From Gemmatimonadota bacterium (lineage in GTDB: Bacteria; Gemmatimonadota; Gemmatimonadetes; Longimicrobiales; Longimicrobiaceae): DNA of 7,774 nucleotides. The translations under genes and the position numbers were made by a program. The stretch covers positions 1-7,774 of the forward strand of contig JAHWJV010000158.1 of the NCBI GenBank assembly GCA_019348265.1, in the 5' to 3' direction. This document shows, one piece after another, positions 5,017 through 7,774 of the stretch (positions are counted from its first letter, which is position 1; the number at the start of each line of letters is the position of its first letter). The notes beneath the pieces are model-generated. The model made no database searches. It saw only the letters and a list, made by a program, of their open reading frames with translations, and was not told where the DNA came from.

Positions 5017-6063
5017 ATGATGGAAGAGCTGCTCCGGACAGTCACGGAGCTTCCGGGCCCCACGGGTGAGGAAGAAGCGGTGCTCGCCGGGTTGGAAACG
5101 GAGTGGGCCGGCCGCGGAGAGCTGAAGCGCAGCCCCATCGGGAACCTCACGCTCCGTATTCCTGGCGCGGGTCCGCGGGTCGTGCTCGCCGCGCACGCGG
5201 ACGAGCTTTCGATGATCGTTCGGTCCGTCACGGCCGATGGGTTTCTCCGGATCGTCCCCGGTGAGCGAGACCAGTTCGCTTCACCTTACTTCATCGGCAC
5301 GCCGCTGCGCATCCTGGCGAGCCGCGGCCCGCTCGCCGGGATCTTCGCCAGCACGACCGGGCACTCGCAGACGCTGGAGCAGCGCGACAAGACTCGGCTG
5401 AGCTGGGACGACGTCTACGTGGACACCGGCCTCACGGCGGCGGATTTGAAGGAGCGCGGTGTGGGGATCGGCACGCGCATGGTATGGGAGCAGCCGCTGC
5501 GGAAGATGGGGCGTCTGCTGGTAGGAAAAGCGCTGGACGACCGGGTGGGGATCGCGGTGCTGGTCGCTCTGGCGCGAGCGCTCGAGAAACCGCCCGCGCG
5601 GTTCGACGTCACCATCGCGGCGACGGTGCAGGAGGAGATCGGGCTGCCGGGCGCCGCGAGTCTCTCCCGCTCGGGAGACGGGTACGACATCGGCTTCATC
5701 ATCGACAACAGCCTGGCGGGGGACGTACCCACCGTCTCCTCGGAGCACATGCCCGTTTCACTCGGTGGAGGCCCCCCGCTGGTGCACCGCGAGTCTTCGG
5801 CGCACTACTCGACGAGGCTGATCCGGGAGCTGCACGCGGTAGCGGCCCGTGAGGGGGTTCCCGTTCAGGACGCCGTGCTCTACCACTACCACTCGGATGG
5901 CGCGAACCTGATCCGCCAGGGCATGGAGACGGTGCTCGTCGCGCGGCCGATCCGCTACTCCCATTCCCCTTTCGAGGCGATCGATCCCGCGGACCTGGAG
6001 GCGACGGTCGCTCTGCTGGTCGGCTTCCTTACGACCGCCCCTGGGAAGGCGAGCCGGGGTTGA
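5017..6063 (+). CDS. M42 family metallopeptidase (TET-type aminopeptidase)
   Basis: Cytoplasmic di-metal aminopeptidase of the M42 family (glutamyl aminopeptidase, FrvX/YsdC, TET type), members of which usually assemble into dodecameric shells and trim short peptides. The 348-residue length is typical. The metal and catalytic motifs are all visible: AHADE with His60 and Asp62, KALDDRVG with Asp174, QEEIGLPGA with the Glu206-Glu207 pair (general base and ligand), the FIID region with Asp230, HSDGANL (292-298), and RYSHSPFE with His316. A PDZ-like insert, expected at about residues 70-160, is consistent with the family. There is no signal peptide. The start ATG at 5017 lies 4 bases after the preceding stop; ATG at 5020 is a near-identical alternative. 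Its last codons overlap thiO. Substrate specificity cannot be read from sequence. Confidence 0.93.
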   Translation: MMEELLRTVTELPGPTGEEEAVLAGLETEWAGRGELKRSPIGNLTLRIPGAGPRVVLAAHADELSMIVRSVTADGFLRIVPGERDQFASPYFIGTPLRILASRGPLAGIFASTTGHSQTLEQRDKTRLSWDDVYVDTGLTAADLKERGVGIGTRMVWEQPLRKMGRLLVGKALDDRVGIAVLVALARALEKPPARFDVTIAATVQEEIGLPGAASLSRSGDGYDIGFIIDNSLAGDVPTVSSEHMPVSLGGGPPLVHRESSAHYSTRLIRELHAVAAREGVPVQDAVLYHYHSDGANLIRQGMETVLVARPIRYSHSPFEAIDPADLEATVALLVGFLTTAPGKASRG

Positions 6064-7184
6064 GGCTGCCCGACGTGCTCGTGATCGGCGGTGGAGTGAT
6101 CGGCTGCGCCATCGCGCGGCGGCTCGCCCGCGACGGCGTCCGTACCCTGCTCCTGGAGCGGGACGAGCCCGGGACCCACGCGTCCTGGGCCGCGGCCGGC
6201 ATGCTCTCTCCGCTGGTCGAGGCGGAGGAGCCCGGCCCCTTCCTCTCCCTCCTACTCGAGAGCCGGCGCCTCTTCCCGGAGTTCGCGCGGGAGCTGCTGT
6301 CAGAGACTGGGACGGAGGTCGGCTACCGCGACGAAGGAGCGCTGTACGTCGGCTTTACTGGGGCGGACGTGCTGACGCTCGAGGAGCGGTACCGCTGGCA
6401 GTCTGCGGCGGGTCTGCCGGTACAGCGGCTTTCCGGCGCCGAGGCGCGCGAGCTCGAGCCGGGGCTGGCGGGAGGCGTCCGCGGTGCTCTCCGGTTCCCG
6501 GAAGACCACCAGGTAGACAACCGCTTGCTGGCCGGGGCGCTACGGATGGCCGCGGTCACGGCCGGCGCGGAAATCCGCGCGGGCGTGGAAGTGGGGGAGG
6601 TGCTGGTGGAGGGGGCGCGTGCTGTTGGGGTGCGGACCACGATGGGGGAGCGGATCGACGCGGCGGCGGTGGTGATCGCGGCGGGCAGCTGGGCCGGGGC
6701 GCTCCGAGGGCTCCCACATGCGGTCCCGGTCTCACCGGTCCACGGCCAGCTCATCGCGCTGAAAACCACTCCGCCGCTTTTCCGCCACGTGGTCCACTCC
6801 CCGCGAGTATACCTGGTTCCCCGCGCGGATGGTCGCCTGATCGTCGGCGCGACGGTGGAACAGGTCGGATTCCGGAAGGCGGTCACCCCCGCGGGCATTT
6901 TGAGCCTGCTCGGCCCGGCGCTCGAGGCCGCGCCGACGCTGGCCGATGCACCGCTCGTCGAGAGCTGGTCGGGGCTTCGGCCGGGAACCCCGGATGCGCT
7001 CCCCATCCTCGGCCCGGACCGCGACGTAGCCGGGCTGCACTACGCGACCGGCCACTACCGGAACGGTATCCTGCTCGCGCCCATCACCGCGGACATCATC
7101 GCAGAGTCGATTGGCGGTGATCAGTCGCGTGAGCTCACCGCCTTTTCGTTGTCACGCTTCAGCAGCCTTCGCCCGCCCTCCTGA
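6060..7184 (+). CDS. thiO: Glycine oxidase ThiO (FAD-dependent)
   Basis: FAD enzyme of the D-amino-acid oxidase superfamily. In thiamine thiazole synthesis it oxidises glycine to iminoglycine (dehydroglycine). The 374-residue product starts with the dinucleotide-binding fold VIGGGVIGCAIARRLARDG and the acidic Glu33. It then has SWAAAGMLSP (42-51), VPVSPVHGQLIAL (222-234), YLVPRADGRLIVGATVE (251-267), GLRPGTPDALPILG (305-318) and GHYRNGILLAPIT (331-343). Tyr251, Arg307 and Arg334 match the substrate-binding Tyr246, Arg302 and Arg329 of Bacillus ThiO, with the same 27-residue spacing between the arginines. The start is a TTG that overlaps the peptidase stop as TTGA. A GTG at 6075 is too close to the FAD motif to be likely. 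No other thi gene is in view. It converges on the prepilin peptidase gene. Confidence 0.94.
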   Translation: MRLPDVLVIGGGVIGCAIARRLARDGVRTLLLERDEPGTHASWAAAGMLSPLVEAEEPGPFLSLLLESRRLFPEFARELLSETGTEVGYRDEGALYVGFTGADVLTLEERYRWQSAAGLPVQRLSGAEARELEPGLAGGVRGALRFPEDHQVDNRLLAGALRMAAVTAGAEIRAGVEVGEVLVEGARAVGVRTTMGERIDAAAVVIAAGSWAGALRGLPHAVPVSPVHGQLIALKTTPPLFRHVVHSPRVYLVPRADGRLIVGATVEQVGFRKAVTPAGILSLLGPALEAAPTLADAPLVESWSGLRPGTPDALPILGPDRDVAGLHYATGHYRNGILLAPITADIIAESIGGDQSRELTAFSLSRFSSLRPPS

Positions 7185-7191
7185 CTCCTCG

Positions 7192-7774
7192 CTATCCCAT
7201 CAGGAAGTTGGTGCTGTACCAGTCGAGAATCTGATCGCCCCATCCTTCCGTGATCGCGGCGCCGAGCGCCAGGAAGATCCCGAAGGGCACCAGCTTTCCC
7301 GTCCGCATGCTGATGGGCGCAAAGATCAGCGTGCCGAAGAGCGCGCCGAGGAACAGGGTCAGCAGCACGCCCCAAGGGCCGAGAAAGGCGCCCACCATCA
7401 TCATCATCTTGATGTCGCCGCCCCCCATGGCCGGTTTCCGGAACGCCTTCTCCCCCACTACCGCGATCAGCCACAGCAGCCCGTAGCCCGCCGCCGCGCC
7501 CAGGAACGACTGCTGCCACGTGACGCCGCCCGGCGCAAACGAGAGCGCCAGGCCGATCACCGTGCCGCCGAGCGTGAACTGGTGAGGGATGATGTAGGTG
7601 CGCGCGTCGGCCAGGGCGATGCCCAGCAGGATGGTAAAGAACAGGGCCGTGCCCAGCGCCTGCCACGATAGCCCGAAGCGCAGCACCGCCATCACCCACA
7701 AGGCCGCCGTCGCCAGCTCCACCAGGGGATACTGGATGCTCACCTTGGCGCCGCACGCCCGGCAGCGGCCGCGA
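7192..7774 (-). CDS. Type IV prepilin peptidase (A24), C-terminal part (start outside the window)
   Basis: Membrane aspartic protease that cleaves, and in many cases N-methylates, type IV pilin or type II secretion pseudopilin precursors. The frame is open to the window edge, and 193 C-terminal residues are visible. The first visible residues, RGRCRACGAKVSIQYPLVEL, are the end of the cytoplasmic zinc-binding methyltransferase domain (second CxxC pair), so the GTG at 7743 is internal and not a start. The two catalytic aspartates are present: one in ALADARTYIIP (codon 7608-7606) and one in GGGDIK (codon 7416-7414), 64 residues apart as usual. The latter is followed by a run of four methionines. 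About six membrane helices follow. The stop is 7 bases from the thiO stop in convergent orientation, and I see no terminator between them. Whether it serves pili, secretion or competence (pilD, gspO, comC) cannot be told. Confidence 0.93.
   Translation of the reverse strand, partial: RGRCRACGAKVSIQYPLVELATAALWVMAVLRFGLSWQALGTALFFTILLGIALADARTYIIPHQFTLGGTVIGLALSFAPGGVTWQQSFLGAAAGYGLLWLIAVVGEKAFRKPAMGGGDIKMMMMVGAFLGPWGVLLTLFLGALFGTLIFAPISMRTGKLVPFGIFLALGAAITEGWGDQILDWYSTNFLMG

Noticed and set aside
7185..7191. Terminator between convergent thiO and the prepilin peptidase
   Set aside because: Only 7 bases separate the stops and I see no hairpin with a T-run there.
7741..7743. GTG as start of the prepilin peptidase
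   Set aside because: The frame continues upstream into the conserved RCRACGAKVS zinc motif, so the true start is beyond the window.

Overview
The window is ordinary-looking bacterial chromosome of very high GC content. It holds the front of an F-type ATP synthase operon on the minus strand, a four-gene run on the plus strand, and the edge of a prepilin peptidase gene on the minus strand. The phylum is an inference. High GC, predicted signal peptides on both ATP synthase subunits a and b, the atpZ-atpI-atpB-atpE-atpF-atpH-atpA order and a thiO-type glycine oxidase would fit a Gemmatimonadota-like or related Gram-negative, but no marker gene here settles it. I see no phage, transposon, CRISPR, tRNA or rRNA.

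Minus strand, read from about 3900 down to 1: a sigma-70-like promoter, then atpZ, an atpI-like gene, atpB, atpE, atpF, atpH and the first 161 codons of atpA. Most junctions are tight: a 4-base overlap, 0, 3 and 3 bases. The exceptions are two gaps on either side of atpE, of 236 and 64 bases. Each holds a strong stem-loop, and atpE also has the best ribosome binding site in the operon. This fits the need for many c subunits per enzyme. The encoded membrane sector looks proton-type, with the key a-subunit arginine and c-subunit glutamate present.

The 185-base region between atpZ and the plus-strand lipoprotein gene carries divergent promoters. The atp promoter overlaps an 18-base inverted repeat very close to the binding site of the redox repressor Rex (a CRP-like site is the alternative), so ATP synthase may be controlled by NADH/NAD+ status. 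A second dyad overlaps the -35 box of the opposite promoter.

Plus strand: a BsuPI-domain lipoprotein, a gamma-class carbonic anhydrase-like protein with one zinc-ligand histidine replaced by glutamate, an M42 family aminopeptidase and glycine oxidase ThiO. They are packed with 2-base, 4-base and overlapping junctions, so they are probably one transcript, although their functions have no obvious common pathway. ThiO converges with a type IV prepilin peptidase gene, whose N-terminal part lies outside the window.

I found no novel multi-gene system. The most worthwhile signals are regulatory: the Rex-like operator, the heptad-built hairpin after atpB and the atpE-atpF hairpin.
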